From Ectobius pallidus (taxonomy: Eukaryota > Arthropoda > Insecta > Blattodea > Ectobiidae): a stretch of 64,000 nucleotides of DNA. The stretch is taken from positions 14,792,978 through 14,856,977 of the forward strand of contig CAXKWD010000011.1 in the NCBI GenBank assembly GCA_964059195.1. The letters are read 5' to 3'. A program made the position numbers and the translations under genes. Below, in pieces: positions 33,253 to 44,880 of the stretch. Each line of letters starts with the position of its first letter. The first letter of the stretch is position 1. The notes under the pieces are model-generated. The model saw only the letters and a list, made by a program, of their open reading frames with translations, searched no databases and was not told where the DNA came from.

Positions 33253-33463
33253 TTGATACGGTTATTATAACATGTCTGGAATATAATTGGTTGCCAGAGA
33301 AGCTGTTAAGAAAGCTGGGACCTTTAGAAACAGTGGAAAGAGATTTTTGCTGGGACACACTCGAGAAAGAATGAAGAAGAAACTGTTGCGCATAACGTAG
33401 TCTATTACGATGCAAGACTGACTAACAAAATTACATTTTTTCAGTAGCACTTATTTCATACTG

Positions 33464-33749
33464 ACCGGCGCGCCGGCGTGGTATTGTGGTCTTGTGGTCG
33501 CTGACTACAGATCCGTCGGCCCGGGTTCGATCCTCGGTACCTCCTCGGATTTTTCTGAGGTAGGGAGGTCAAATTGAGGAGCTACTTGATAGAGAAGTAG
33601 CGGCTCCGGGCATGGAAATCACCATTAACGGCCGTGGTTGTCGGAATGCTAACCGCATGCCCAATCCTTCCATCTGCCTATGGTAGATGACGAACCGATC
33701 GGGTGGTAGGCTTTGTCTCTTCAGGGATGTAGCGCCACGGAGTTTTTTT
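33464..33749 (+). repeat. tRNA-derived SINE, family S2, complete copy
   Basis: The tRNA-like head has an A-box-like GTGGTCTTGTGGTCGCTGAC-type region near 33488 and a consensus B box GGTTCGATCCT at 33524. The body contains a small palindrome (cctcggatttttctgagg) and ends gatgtagcgccacggag followed by a T-rich tail. Shorter fragments lie at 32040-32172, 33205-33252 and 36934-37045, all on the plus strand. No clear target duplication was found. Confidence 0.85.
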
Positions 33750-36549
33750 AAATACTCATTTGATACTAGAACGGTCAGAAGAAATATGTATCAACGCGAT
33801 AATGGGAACATTGCAGAAGCCTAAAGATTTGAATGTGTAGAAATGTGCTGTAAGTAAAGTTTGGAATAATCACTTCCATACTTCTTTAATCACGCCGCTT
33901 TGAAGTCGCTGTTCTTGACATACAGTACATCGCAGGGAGAGTTTCAAGCATGATAGGTTTGTGATATTTTGGACCACTCATACCTTGGGTTCTGTAGGTT
34001 ATTTTCTCGTAAAACGAAATGAATTTTCACCCATTATACTTCACCCTCCAAAGTGCTAGAAGATATAGCTATGGAACTGTTGAAAGGCAGCCTACAAGAC
34101 ATGTGACAATAAATATCAATCTTGGTCGCTGTATCTTCGACAGTGACTCTTTGATGTTCTGGCGCTGCGACCTTAGACGTTGAAGGGCCTCTAAACTCCT
34201 ACTCTCTCTTTTTCTTTGATGTTCTACCTACTGAATCTTGACCTTATTTGCGGATATTGGTTCTCTGTGGGGTGGAAACGTTCTACATTTGAGACAGTGT
34301 TTCTGTCATTCTACTATCAAAATAGGCAATTTTCGTTCCGTGTGACTTTCATTGTAAGTGTTCATTGTGGTGTTCATCCAAATAATGAGAACTAGAATGG
34401 GACAGCAACTACATTTTCTTGAAAATTTTTGAGCCAGGTGAAGCTATCTCACGAGAAAATGCACAAGGAACGTCACCAAATGTCCAAAAGGGGGGATTTA
34501 GGTGGAATGTGACTGAAGGATCACTTAAATATGTAATTAATTTATCGCTATTCAGATGGAAAGTAGAAGTGTAATGTTGTTTCTCCTATTTAACTATTGT
34601 ACTACGAGTACTGTACTGTAGCGATAAAATTCACACATTTTGCTCATGAGATCTGATTTATGCTCGTCTGAAATCTCAGTGTTAGGATTCAAGACGAACT
34701 TTTTCCTCTTCTCGATAAAGATTTTCACCCTCAGAGATCTAGCGCGAAGTCGGCATGGTTTGAATTTAAAACCTTCGCGTTCTTAGACCAACACAAACCA
34801 CTTTACCAGATCGGGTATACATAGGCCACATTTCTGATAAGATATTAGTGCAGAAAACCAGCTAAAATAAATATTTGAAGTGTGTTAGTTCAGCATACCA
34901 ACTAAAATAAACGAGTGGAAATTCCAAACGTTTAAACTGCCATTCTGGTCAAAATTGATTTTATTGCATATATGTTTTCTGTGTTCCATTGTCAATGACC
35001 CATATTCTTTCTATAAAAGTTTGACGTTACTTGGCAAGTCCTCAAAAGATTGCTCTGGTCTATGTATTATCCCACGATGTATGGAGTAGACTATTGTTGC
35101 TTTCCTGAAAAACTAGTGAAATGTTGGAAAATTACACTCTTCAAATATTAAAAAATAATATTTCGCTACGTTTTATTTTAAGCCTAAGCTTTTTACATTC
35201 GTATACTTATTAACATACCAGAGTTCTTCAGAAGTACCAGTCATTAAGAATTAATATTATCGAGTAGTTAAGAGTAGTGTACATGACATTTAAATCAATC
35301 TAATTGCCAATTTGGCGGAACATTTCAATTGCTGAAAAAGGTCAGTAATAAATGGGTGAACATATTTGCTCCTCGTCGTCTACTCTTTAACATTTTATTG
35401 GTTATAAGTTAATTATAAAGTAATTATGTTCTTTTTTGTTTCGACTTTGCTACTCCAGAACTTTAATTTTTACTTAACATTTTCTCTTTTCGTTTTGAAG
35501 TTCCTTTGTGAGTAAAGACGAGGTCAAAATATTATTTGTTTTTCCACACGATGCATTAGTTAATAAAACAGGCGGACACATGTACAAGTTCGGAAACCAC
35601 GTAGGACAAGGCCACTGAAAAGCTAAGAATACAACTATATGGGCATTTATATGCGTTCAGGAATGCAATTTGCCGTTGGTTGCGGAGATATGGTTACTAA
35701 TGTGAAACCGTGGTATCTCTGGAGTAATTAGATAATTCACTGGAAATGAAATTCACCATAAAGATTCTGTGCAATCAGGAAAACAGACTTTGAGATAAAT
35801 CAGTTTATATGGGTCAATTATTGCAAATGGATTGCCACCACAGAATTTGACGTATTTGCTCAAACATCAGTGGAACATATTCTCTGAATGTTATAGTAAT
35901 TACTTCCTCAATTATTTGCATAAATGGTTATGTTCTACCCAGGAGACTATGTGTGGGATACGCAGACTGTAGCTCCGATACATAGATCCTGGTATTTACG
36001 GATATTTGATAAGCTAAGGTATATGTATTGTAGGGATGCTGTCATGAGAGAAACGTATGGTGCCAGAACTTCCGAATTATTGTGTTTATGGAACGACAAA
36101 TGCCAAATGAAAAAAACCTACGTTTTTTAGTGCAAAGAGTTTAAAATATTTTTCTTCTGCTTGCAAATAGAAGAGACCACTCAGGTCCAGAATAGTGATA
36201 TAATTTTCATCTAAAGGGGGGGGGACAGAATTGAATACAAAATTAACACTCGATGCTTCAAGTTTAAAACATCGTTAGAACAGAAGATCCGTTGCGAAAT
36301 CATTTATTAAAGGTACAAGTAATGATGCAAGGTTCCTAGCAAATGTAGTACATTTTTATTCAGGTTCTGAATTGAAACCCAAACGTAACAGTTACACAGG
36401 TATGGGTACAGGCTGGGTTCATATCTAGATTTCTTTTCTAGATCTATTTCATTTGCCTAAGCACAGTCAGCTTCAGGTCGGATGATTAGATCCCCTATAT
36501 AATTCAGATGTTCTTTGTACGAGAATAACGATTTTGTAATACCTGTAAT
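33750..36549. other. Unassigned interval
   Basis: No gene or repeat boundary could be supported over this stretch; the one plus-strand frame near 35924-36130 has no domain signal. Confidence 0.45.
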
Positions 36550-36910
36550 GTAATTGAATAACATAGAGTGGGTGCCACCTTTTAAAGACTCTTTTTCCAA
36601 GAACTTCCTCTATCTGCTGCCACCCTAATCCTCTTCGACCTGTCGAACAATGAATAGAAAGGTAATTAGGCGTATTCACACTTGTTTGCAGTCCAGTACA
36701 ATGTTGCCAAATACGAACCACAGCACTTACTTTACCTAAGAGTAAGAGTAAGAGTAACTAAGAGTAACGCGACTACCAGAGTACCTGTTCTTTGTCGGTG
36801 TCGAAGTCGGTGCAAATTTTCGGATTAGGGAACAATGCTATTATATTCTTTTGTAGACGGACGATGGTTTTTGACGAGGCCTTCTGAAAATGGCACCAGC
36901 TGTATGATTA
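36550..36910 (+). repeat. Inverse copy of the 15074-15440 block with a dead exon-like end
   Basis: It shares the sequence described for 15074-15440 on the opposite strand. It has gained short AAGAGT tandem units near 36738-36760. The exon-like part (36857-36901) keeps a strong acceptor but carries an in-frame stop, and the donor is gtatga in place of gtaagt. Confidence 0.65.
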
Positions 36911-36933
36911 TAAAAGTTGGTATTATTTACCCA

Positions 36934-37045
36934 AGTCGGCATGCTCACCACATGCCCCCAGTCCTGTCATCTGCCTTGACGCAGCGGTTGGATGGTAGGC
37001 CTGGTCCTTTCAGGGATGCAGACTCGCAGAGTTAGTTTAGTTCTT
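36934..37045 (+). repeat. tRNA-derived SINE, family S2, diverged 3' fragment
   Basis: From gtcggcatgctcaccacatg to a TTTAG-type tail it aligns to the 3' part of 33464-33749 with a deletion around gccttgacgcagcgg. It lies 24 bp after the inverse block at 36550-36910. Confidence 0.7.
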
Positions 37046-38280
37046 AATTCCCAAAAACATAGGCCTAGTACTATGTATAAAAGTACTAAGAATCATTTAA
37101 GAATTAATTATTATTGCTACAAAGCACCAAGGTGGGGAGTCCTGTACTTCACGGGTCCCGAGTTAATTTGGGAATCCTGTCACTGCTAATGTCGTTATTG
37201 CTATTTACCATAGGCCTAATAGATTATTATGGTGCATGGCACAATGAACTAAGTTATGCTTTTCGTACCACTATGGTACGGCTGATATCCTTACTGTGCT
37301 GTTTCTGATCCCGTGGTAACTGTAAACAATCCTATTACTATGACTATAATAGACTACAATTAGGCCTGCTCAAAGTGTAATACAGTATTGACGTATGCAT
37401 TTAATGTATATGGTGGATGAGCGACATTTTGATGATGTAAAATTATTACGTAGAAAGCCACTTCCAGATCTCTTTAATGTTCGTTATATTTTTAAATAAT
37501 GATATCGACCCTGTTATTAGCATTGAAGTTATTTGCTATTCATTGCAGTATTTATGTGCATTTGCATGAGCAATATTAACAAAAACACTTGGATTCCAAC
37601 TTCACTCTGCGAAATCATGTGCTTAAAGAAAAATGTTTACTGAAAATATTCACATGGGAAGTATTTCTTATTGCTTCTATCGTGGAAGTTTTGAAATGAA
37701 ATGAGATTTGGTATGTTTATTAATCCACTTTTATGACAATATTGAGTATAAACGGCTTCTCTATGACGCTAATCTTAAAGGCTATGACTGCATAGCTGTT
37801 GATAAAGCATGATGGTTGATAAATTCCTCAGATTCAAAAAGCGTGCCACACTTCACATAGTACGAAATAAACTATTATTCATTGTAGATAGTGATATCTC
37901 TTGATTTTTTTTTCTTCTTGAACTATGAGCATGCATAAATTTTATTGTACAGTGATGTTAAAGCTCTTGTCACACATTCCGGAGCTTGTGGAGAAGACTT
38001 GGGTAGATTGGGTTCACAAAAAACATATTATGCACAGGAGTTAAGAAGTTCAGGTCATATACTTCTGAAACCCAAAAATAAAAATTCATTACAACAAATT
38101 TATTGACCTAAGTGCTGAGAATTCTAGGAGGGCGTGTTAGCATTTTCAGTCCAATGTACGAGCCCAGCGGAAGAAGTAAATAATATGCTTATATTCTTTT
38201 ATTTTTACGAAATTTTCTTACCTTGGGTCCTATTATGATCCCTTCAAATAATGCCAGTGATTGGAGTATTTGCGCGATAA
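37046..38280. other. Unassigned interval
   Basis: AT-rich with no assignable feature. Confidence 0.5.
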
Positions 38281-39610
38281 TCATTTTCTCCGGATTTCCG
38301 TGGTTTTCCGAGTTTTATGGGGGATATGCTGTAATTTATAAGGAGCAAACAACTGAAACCTTAATCTAGATGGCAATACCAACACAAAACCATATGAGTC
38401 ACCAATGCCCTTTGAATACTAGGAGCAAAGAACTAAGATTAAAGAAATTAAAACAAAGTCATTTTCTCCGGATTTCCGTGGTTTTTCGAGTTTTATGGGG
38501 ATATGCTGTAATTGATAAGGGCAAACAACTGAAACCTTAATCTGGATGGCAATGCCAACAAAAAAACATGAAGAGTCAGAAATTCCCTTTGAATATTAGA
38601 AGCAAAGACCAAAAATTTAAAAAGTAAAACATTGTCATTTTCTACGTATATACGTGGTTTCCCGGGGATATGTTGTAATTAGTAAGAGGCAAACAACTGA
38701 AACCTTAAACTAGATGGCAATACCAAAAAAAAATATTTGAGTCAGAAATTCCCTGGGCATATTAGGAGCAAAGAACAAAGAAAAATTAAAACAAACTCAT
38801 TTTCTCCGGATTTCCGTAGTTTTCCGGGGTTTCCGGGTAAATGCTGTAATTGATAAGGGGCAAACAACTAAAGAATTAAACTAGATGGCAATACCAACAA
38901 AAAATATGTGAGTCAGAAATTCCCTGGGCATATTAGGAGCAAAGAACAAAGAAAAATTAAAACAAACTCATTTTCTCCGGATTTCCGTAGTTTTCCGGGG
39001 TTTCCGGGTAAATGCTGTAATTGATAAGGGGCAAACAACTAAAGAATTAAACTAGATGGCAATACCAACAAAAAATAGAAGAGTCAGAAATTCCCTGGGC
39101 ATATTAGGAGCAAAGAACAAAGAAAAATTAAAACAAACTCATTTTCTCCGGATTTCCGTAGTTTTCCGGGGTTTCCGGGTAAATGCTGTAATTGATAAGG
39201 GGCAAACAACTAAAGAATTAAACTAGATGGCAATACCAACAAAAAATATGTGAGTCAGAAATTCCCTGGGCATATTAGGAGCAAAGAACAAAGAAAAATT
39301 AAAACAAACTCATTTTCTCCGGATTTTCGTAGTTTTCCGGAGTTTCCGGCTAAATGCTGTAATTGATAAGGGGCAAACAACTAAAGAATTAAACTAGATG
39401 GCAATACCAACAAAAAATATGTGAGTCAGAAATTCCCTGGGCATATTAGGAGCAAAGAACAAAGAAAAATTATAACAAACTCATTTTCTCCGGATTTCCG
39501 TAGTTTTCCGGGGTTTCCAGGTAAATGCTCTAATTGATAAGGGGCAAACAACTAAAATCTGAAACTAGATGGCAATACCAATAAAAAAAAATATATGAGT
39601 CGGAAATTCC
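38281..39610. repeat. Tandem array, ~8 units with 171-bp period in the core
   Basis: Units begin at tcattttctccggatttccg at 38281, 38459, 38635, 38797, 38968, 39139, 39310 and 39481. Spacing is 178, 176, 162 and then exactly 171 bp four times. The central units (38797-39480) are nearly identical and the outer ones have diverged and changed length, the pattern expected from unequal exchange within an array. Each unit has a CCGG-rich stretch (ttccggggtttccgggt) and an A-rich stretch (caaagaacaaagaaaaatta). The last unit is cut at about 39610. Confidence 0.95.
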
Positions 39611-39799
39611 CACGGGGGGAGGGATGGGGGTATACAGTAGCCTACACTCTATACTGTGCTGTCGGACAGTAATAGGGTTTAGTATAATAGTCTCACTAAA
39701 TTAACGGTTCCAGTGCTAGATACCATGTGACTGTTTCTGGCGCCTGTGTAATATGTCAATGTCCATTCGGAGACGCATGACAGGAACTGAGATTTAACT

Positions 39800-40055
39800 G
39801 AATCAGTCATTTCGAAAAGGCCATATGTCCATCCTCACCACATTTAGTTCAAAATCTAGAAGTACTCGAAGAAACGTGCATTCCCTGTGAAATGACCATA
39901 TCCCACTCCTCCTATGAAGAGATATTAAGAGTCTTATTTCAATCTAAATATGAACGAAGACATTTTAAACTTCGGTTTTGCAATCCAAACAGTTTTTTCT
40001 TTCTCCTGAAAATTTTACTTTGGTGGATATATGGCCTTTTCGAAATGACTGATTC
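39800..40055. mobile_element. 256-bp element with ~32-bp terminal inverted repeats
   Basis: The ends start GAATCAGTCATTTCGAAAAG and continue GGCCATATGTCCA, inverted with one mismatch. The 4-bp AACT flanks both sides (39796-39799, 40056-40059). The interior is non-coding. Its GAATCA start is shared with the neighbour at 40505-41150, which may be a relative. Confidence 0.7.
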
Positions 40056-40504
40056 AACTATATTATTGTCTGTCTCTCGTTAAAAGCCAGGTAATTGCAA
40101 ATAAAATCCAGTTAGCTACGTGTTCAAGTAAGAATTAACAGGTTTATCTCCTCTCTATTTAATTTTCTCTGAACTGAATCCATATACATTATTTGTCCCA
40201 GCTGCACGTAATGTAGGTGGGCAGATCCCCTAGAAACTGTGAAAGTCCTGCGTGCTGTTATAGGATTACATTAGATGTGAACAGGGCTGTTATTTTATGT
40301 CACCATTTTCAGTCCTAGAACCGGAAAAAGCAGAATTAAGGAAATTAAAATAATTAAATATGTTATATTAGAGATATCCTTTGGACCATATTAGGCAGCA
40401 ATCCAAATTAAGAAACATATTTTTTTTAATGTAAATAACCAACATAGAACTAAATTTTAAATATTGGATTATTTTTTTAAAATCTCATAATGAATAAATT
40501 TATT

Positions 40505-41150
40505 GAATCACGAAATTAAGAAACCCTACATGTCCATTTTTTTGGGCAAAATCACTTTATGGTAGAGATACATTAAGTACATCTAGACTCATCTACACAT
40601 AGGAAAAACACTTTCTTTAGTTTCTTAGCTTTGTGGAGCGGATTAAAGATGTAATGAAATTTAAATACCTTACATGTCCTGGACATCACTTGATGTTGGC
40701 AATTCTGTTTGTGACGTTCCACAGGACAACTCACATGTCCATGACTTTCAAGAACATCTCATATACAAATAAGGAATGACGGCTACGCGTAGCATTTCGT
40801 TAAACCTTCAAAATTAGAACTTTGTCCTTAAAGTCGCTAGCCTAACGTTCAAGTATTGTGAGAAAAATGATAATTAAGAGACTATAATCTTTCTTGTTGG
40901 AACGAAATCGTACGTGCATTGTGTCTATATTAAACCATAAAATGGCACAAAACTTGCTGCATTTCAAAATTCGACTATGGTCTTTCTTAGTCATCACTCT
41001 TCAGATCTTTTGTGTTCACTTCAAATGTGACTTGATCACCCTTACGCCTTAGAGTTCACATGAAGAAAAACATTTTCTATTTTCGAAAATTAACCTTTTT
41101 TTTCTTCTTTCCTGGAAAATTCGCTTTGGGATTTCTCAATTTCGTGATTC
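40505..41150. mobile_element. 646-bp element with ~21-bp imperfect terminal inverted repeats
   Basis: The ends GAATCACGAAATTAAGAAAC and the inverse of GAATCACGAAATTGAGAAAT are recognisable, but I could not define a target duplication. Internal tacatgtcc words recur. No coding capacity. Confidence 0.5.
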
Positions 41151-41542
41151 TCGTACTTTCATATAACTTATTCTAATTATTTGAAACTCTGAAAATATTT
41201 CTGAAAAAAAAATTGATGTCTTATTTCGTTGACGCCATGTTTGAAATACACGTAACTTATGATCGTTGCTGGGAACATCTACCTAGAGAATCCTTATCGT
41301 GGTTACATTGTGAATGACAATGAATGTTGCTTCAATCATTAACACGGCTGGCCTTCAAGCCAGTGTAGGTAGCTATTTCTCCACTCCGTACCATCAACTC
41401 GTTTACTTTCTATTCTCGTGTATTTTCGTTCATACGAAGTAACTACGCCACAAGGAAACACAGAGCATTACTATACAATCGTCTTATGGGACATTAGGGA
41501 TGAGTTTATGGTTTTTTCCCTTCATTTTACGTAAATAATAGC

Positions 41543-42179
41543 TAGGGATGGGTCCTCGATACTTTCGATACCTCGATACTCTCGGTACTTGCATGGTATC
41601 GGCATCGAGCGATACTTCAGAAAACTCGTTCGATACTTTTTCGATACTTTGGTAATTCTGCAATTTTAGGAAATGCGGTAGGCCTATCTCTTTCTGCTTT
41701 TAGTAGTTTACTAAATTTAATAAATACTTCTTTTTCTCCTTGAAATGAAGAAAACCACTCTGTGACTTTTGTCTAGTCATAAATAAAGACTTTCCGACTT
41801 TTAAAATCCAAACAGAAGAGATTCTTAATTGTTTCGTTTCCTGTCAAACGTTTCAATAACAACCAGCAAGCAAGCTGACTGTCCAAACCCCATTGTATTT
41901 TTTAACAAAAACTTGTAAGTGGACTGTTTCAAAAACTAATTTTAGTTTTAATGTAGAGTTTAAAAATAATCATGGGCTACTGATGATATTAAATTTTGTC
42001 TCATTAAGTATGCACACTTAATTAATTTAGTTGGTATTACACAGTTTTCTCAACTTTTAATTTTTATTGTACCTATTTATTGAAACTGGAAATGTTGACG
42101 GTATCGAGTATCGAGGAAAAAGTCATGTATCGGTATCGAGTATCGAGTATCGTGAAAATCTGGTATCGACCCATCCCTA
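41543..42179. mobile_element. hAT-type MITE, TAGGGATGGG family, copy 2 (reverse orientation)
   Basis: It is the reverse complement of 30880-31505 with moderate divergence. The ends TAGGGATGGGTCCTCGATAC and the inverse of TAGGGATGGGTCGATACC are flanked by ATAATAGC (41535-41542) and ATAATAAC (42180-42187), a 7-of-8 match to an hAT target duplication. Confidence 0.88.
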
Positions 42180-42220
42180 ATAATAACCTTACACATTTAG
42201 TAATCAGAAACTGATTCCAT

Positions 42221-42698
42221 CGTCAGCTCGTTACTGGACACGTAAGGCATGAACGTGACGTGATTACTACGTCACGTGCTGCCAGTGCACACGATAAAAC
42301 ACATTATTTTATACAACATAACTTGATTTGAAATTGAAATAATATAAATGTAGCCTACATTGATTAAAAACACAATTTAAATTCGGTGCAAGCCAGTACG
42401 TGTGCTTTTATTCTGTTCTGCTGTTAGCTTACCTGAATTGAACCATTACTCCTTATGCATCATTGGTAGCATTGGTTACATTGTGGTAACTCGAATCGAT
42501 TCATGGATGGTTGATTCATAGTATGCCGTGATCTCGCAGCTGTTAGTTTTGTTTTTAACAAAGTAAGAAAGTAATTGTTATTTGTATAATCCGTTACATT
42601 TTATTTATGGAATACTCTTAATAAATCAAACTCCAGGTTACGAGTTTCAGATAAATCTATCGATAAAGTCGTAAACTCTCGTGAGATTACCTATGATA
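42221..42698 (+). repeat. Interspersed repeat family X, copy 2
   Basis: It runs from cgtcagctcgttactggaca to gattacctatgata and aligns to 49987-50521 and 56184-56799. The leftmost part of the family is absent. It starts about 35 bp after the hAT MITE. The conserved interior contains attattttatacaacataac and ggtgcaagccagt. Confidence 0.8.
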
Positions 42699-43146
42699 GA
42701 AATTAAATTTAAACTAATTTTTTAAGTCCCTTAAATTCTCTTTTTATCTTCTGAAAGCAAATAATCCATTTTTTTACAGTACGCAGAGACTATCTAAACA
42801 TTCGAGAGCTTTAAAGCTTAGGAAACCTTAAGGTCTCCACGGTTTGTATAGGGAACACCATAATGTGCTCATTTTTACAGTAAAGATTACGCCTTATCTC
42901 TAAACTTCTTAATGCTTGAAAAATGAAATTATATATTGATTTTGTTGCGTTTTCCGTCTTTGGGGGCTCTTAAATCATTATAGGCTCATGTTTTTAATTT
43001 TGGTCTAACCGGAAAATAATAAGTGACATAATTTACATGCAAAAAATTATAATGACGTGCGTTCGATTTCTAAAGGATGTAGTGTTATAATTAATTTAAT
43101 TACTGTAATTCTGTAAATATATCGTTTTAGTTAATGTTTGTGCTTC

Positions 43147-43562
43147 TTTCTTTCTTTCTTTCTTTACCGTAGTTTCACCTCTCCCTTTTTTTTAGGATTT
43201 AAGCGACCCAAGCCGCCCGGGCCGCGACCTGTCGGGAGAGGGATTATCTTTGGATCACATACATACTTTTTTGACCAGACAAGGACATGGAGGGCCTCCC
43301 CGGATGAGTGATCAGCCCAATGCCACCTCCGAGACAACACGAACACATAGGACGAGACACACCATTCACACACACACTCAATACAAACAAGGCGAGGATG
43401 GGATGAAGATGATAATGACGGCCAGATGATATCTGGGGACCACAAGGGGAGGAAAAACCCCAGATAAAACCTCACCTAGGTTACTTTTCCCGACCGGGAA
43501 TCTAACCCGGACCCGCTGCGTGAGAGGATTGAACGCATCCCGAGCCACAGCGGTGGACATGC
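43147..43562 (-). repeat. tRNA-derived SINE, family S1, minus strand with target duplication
   Basis: The tail is a (TTTC)n run at 43143-43165, followed by the conserved body; the tRNA-like head is at the right end, with a minus-strand B-box GGGTTAGATTCC near 43500 and the conserved terminal tgtccaccgctgtggct. A 9-bp repeat TTGTGCTTC lies at 43138-43146 and 43563-43571, the likely target duplication. Open frames across it are not genes. Confidence 0.88.
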
Positions 43563-43946
43563 TTGTGCTTCCCTTAAAAAAAAGGAGTAGACTGTATAGT
43601 CACACTTGTAGGCCTAAAGGATTGTTGGATTAGCCTGTAGGCTATTGAATTTCGTTACTAGACTGTCCTCTGAAACTTTTATTAGCAGCAGCAATGGATG
43701 TAAAATCAATTATGGAGTTAATTACATTGTTTTCGCCGGGAGTCGCTGAAGTAGAATCCAACAAGCGGAAGCGGTAAATTGCTATAAATCATTAGTGACG
43801 TTCAGATCCCGGCAGATGTGATCTTATATGTAGAAAATCTGTGCATGGAAAATCAATTTGAACTCCATTTGCCGTAAAGGATTAAGAAGGATGTTGGCGG
43901 ACACCGTGGTAGCTGTCGTGTTCTTCTGGATTATTGTAGTGCGAGC

Positions 43947-44325
43947 TTCGATAGTTATAACATCGATGTGACGATAATATCGTATGTCGTAATCGATGTA
44001 TTTTGAAGGAAAACATCGATTTATAGTCTATTTAAAAAGTAATTGTTTCATAATAAGGCAAAATTCATAAATAAACTGGAATATTTCCATGATAACTATG
44101 GATGTAAAAAAATCTATGTTCTGGGAAATTAGGCTGCTGTAAATAAAATAATATCGTAGAACCAAGATAGGCATATTAATCTTTTTTTAGTACTGTTAAT
44201 ATTTAAGAACATCGATGTCGGGAAGAAACATCGATATAGAAAAAACATTTGTATGTAGAAAACATCGATAATCAACATGAAAACATCGATATTTTGAAAA
44301 CATCGACTATCGATGCTCAATCTTA
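43947..44325. mobile_element. hAT-like MITE rich in AACATCGAT repeats
   Basis: The right end is the inverse of TAAGATTGAGCATCGATAGT, and the left end begins with a shorter TTCGATAGTTATAACATCG version. The flanks share GTGCGAGC (43939-43946, 44326-44333), extendable to an 11-bp AGTGCGAGCTT match. Inside, aacatcgat recurs at least six times. The left end appears trimmed compared with the right. Confidence 0.65.
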
Positions 44326-44658
44326 GTGCGAGCTTATATTTAGAACATACCCTCCAAAGACAAATCTCCGCAGTTAAATTGAATTATATACAGTAGCTAT
44401 AAATTTCAGCTAATTCTCTGTCGGTATTGCATCCGGAGAGTAAAAACCATCTCCAGAGAAAAAAATTGATTGATTTTCTTGACTTTTTTTTTTGTTGGGG
44501 GGGGGGGGGAATTATCCAAAATATCGTATACTTCGTCTATTATCTGAAACCGCTGAATCATATTCAGACGACTTTGGCATTCCAAATCCAGTTTAAAAGT
44601 GTCAGTAACTGGCAACATACTAAAAACTGTAGAAAAGCATTTTTGTACCTTCGAAAAC

Positions 44659-44880
44659 TCAGCATAGACTATTAACTTATATTTACAAGTAAGGCCAAAA
44701 CATTCTTTATAAGACCAACCATATCGCGCTGGCTTTCTGTGCCGAAGGTTGCGGGTTCGACCCCGGCCCAGGTTAGTGGCATTTACCCATTTGTGCATAA
44801 ATGTGACAGGCCCATGTCTGTAGATTTACAAGCATGTAAAAGAACTCGTGCGGGACAAAATTCCGGGACACCGCCGACGG
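44659..44880 (+). repeat. Block A, copy 1 (222 bp, contains a tRNA-SINE head)
   Basis: It is identical to 45766-45987 as far as I can compare by eye. The right two-thirds is a tRNA-derived SINE: tgccgaaggttgcgggttcg with consensus B box GGTTCGACCCC near 44755, then cccatgtctgtagatttaca and gcgggacaaaattccggga. The SINE ends abruptly at ccgccgacgg where block B begins. The left third is ordinary sequence. Confidence 0.92.

Noticed and set aside
38281..39610. CRISPR-like array
   Set aside because: The repeat is the whole 171-bp unit with no alternating unique spacers, and the sequence is eukaryotic.
38281..39610. Relation to primate alpha satellite because of the 171-bp period
   Set aside because: There is no sequence resemblance; the shared length is a coincidence or reflects nucleosome-scale spacing.
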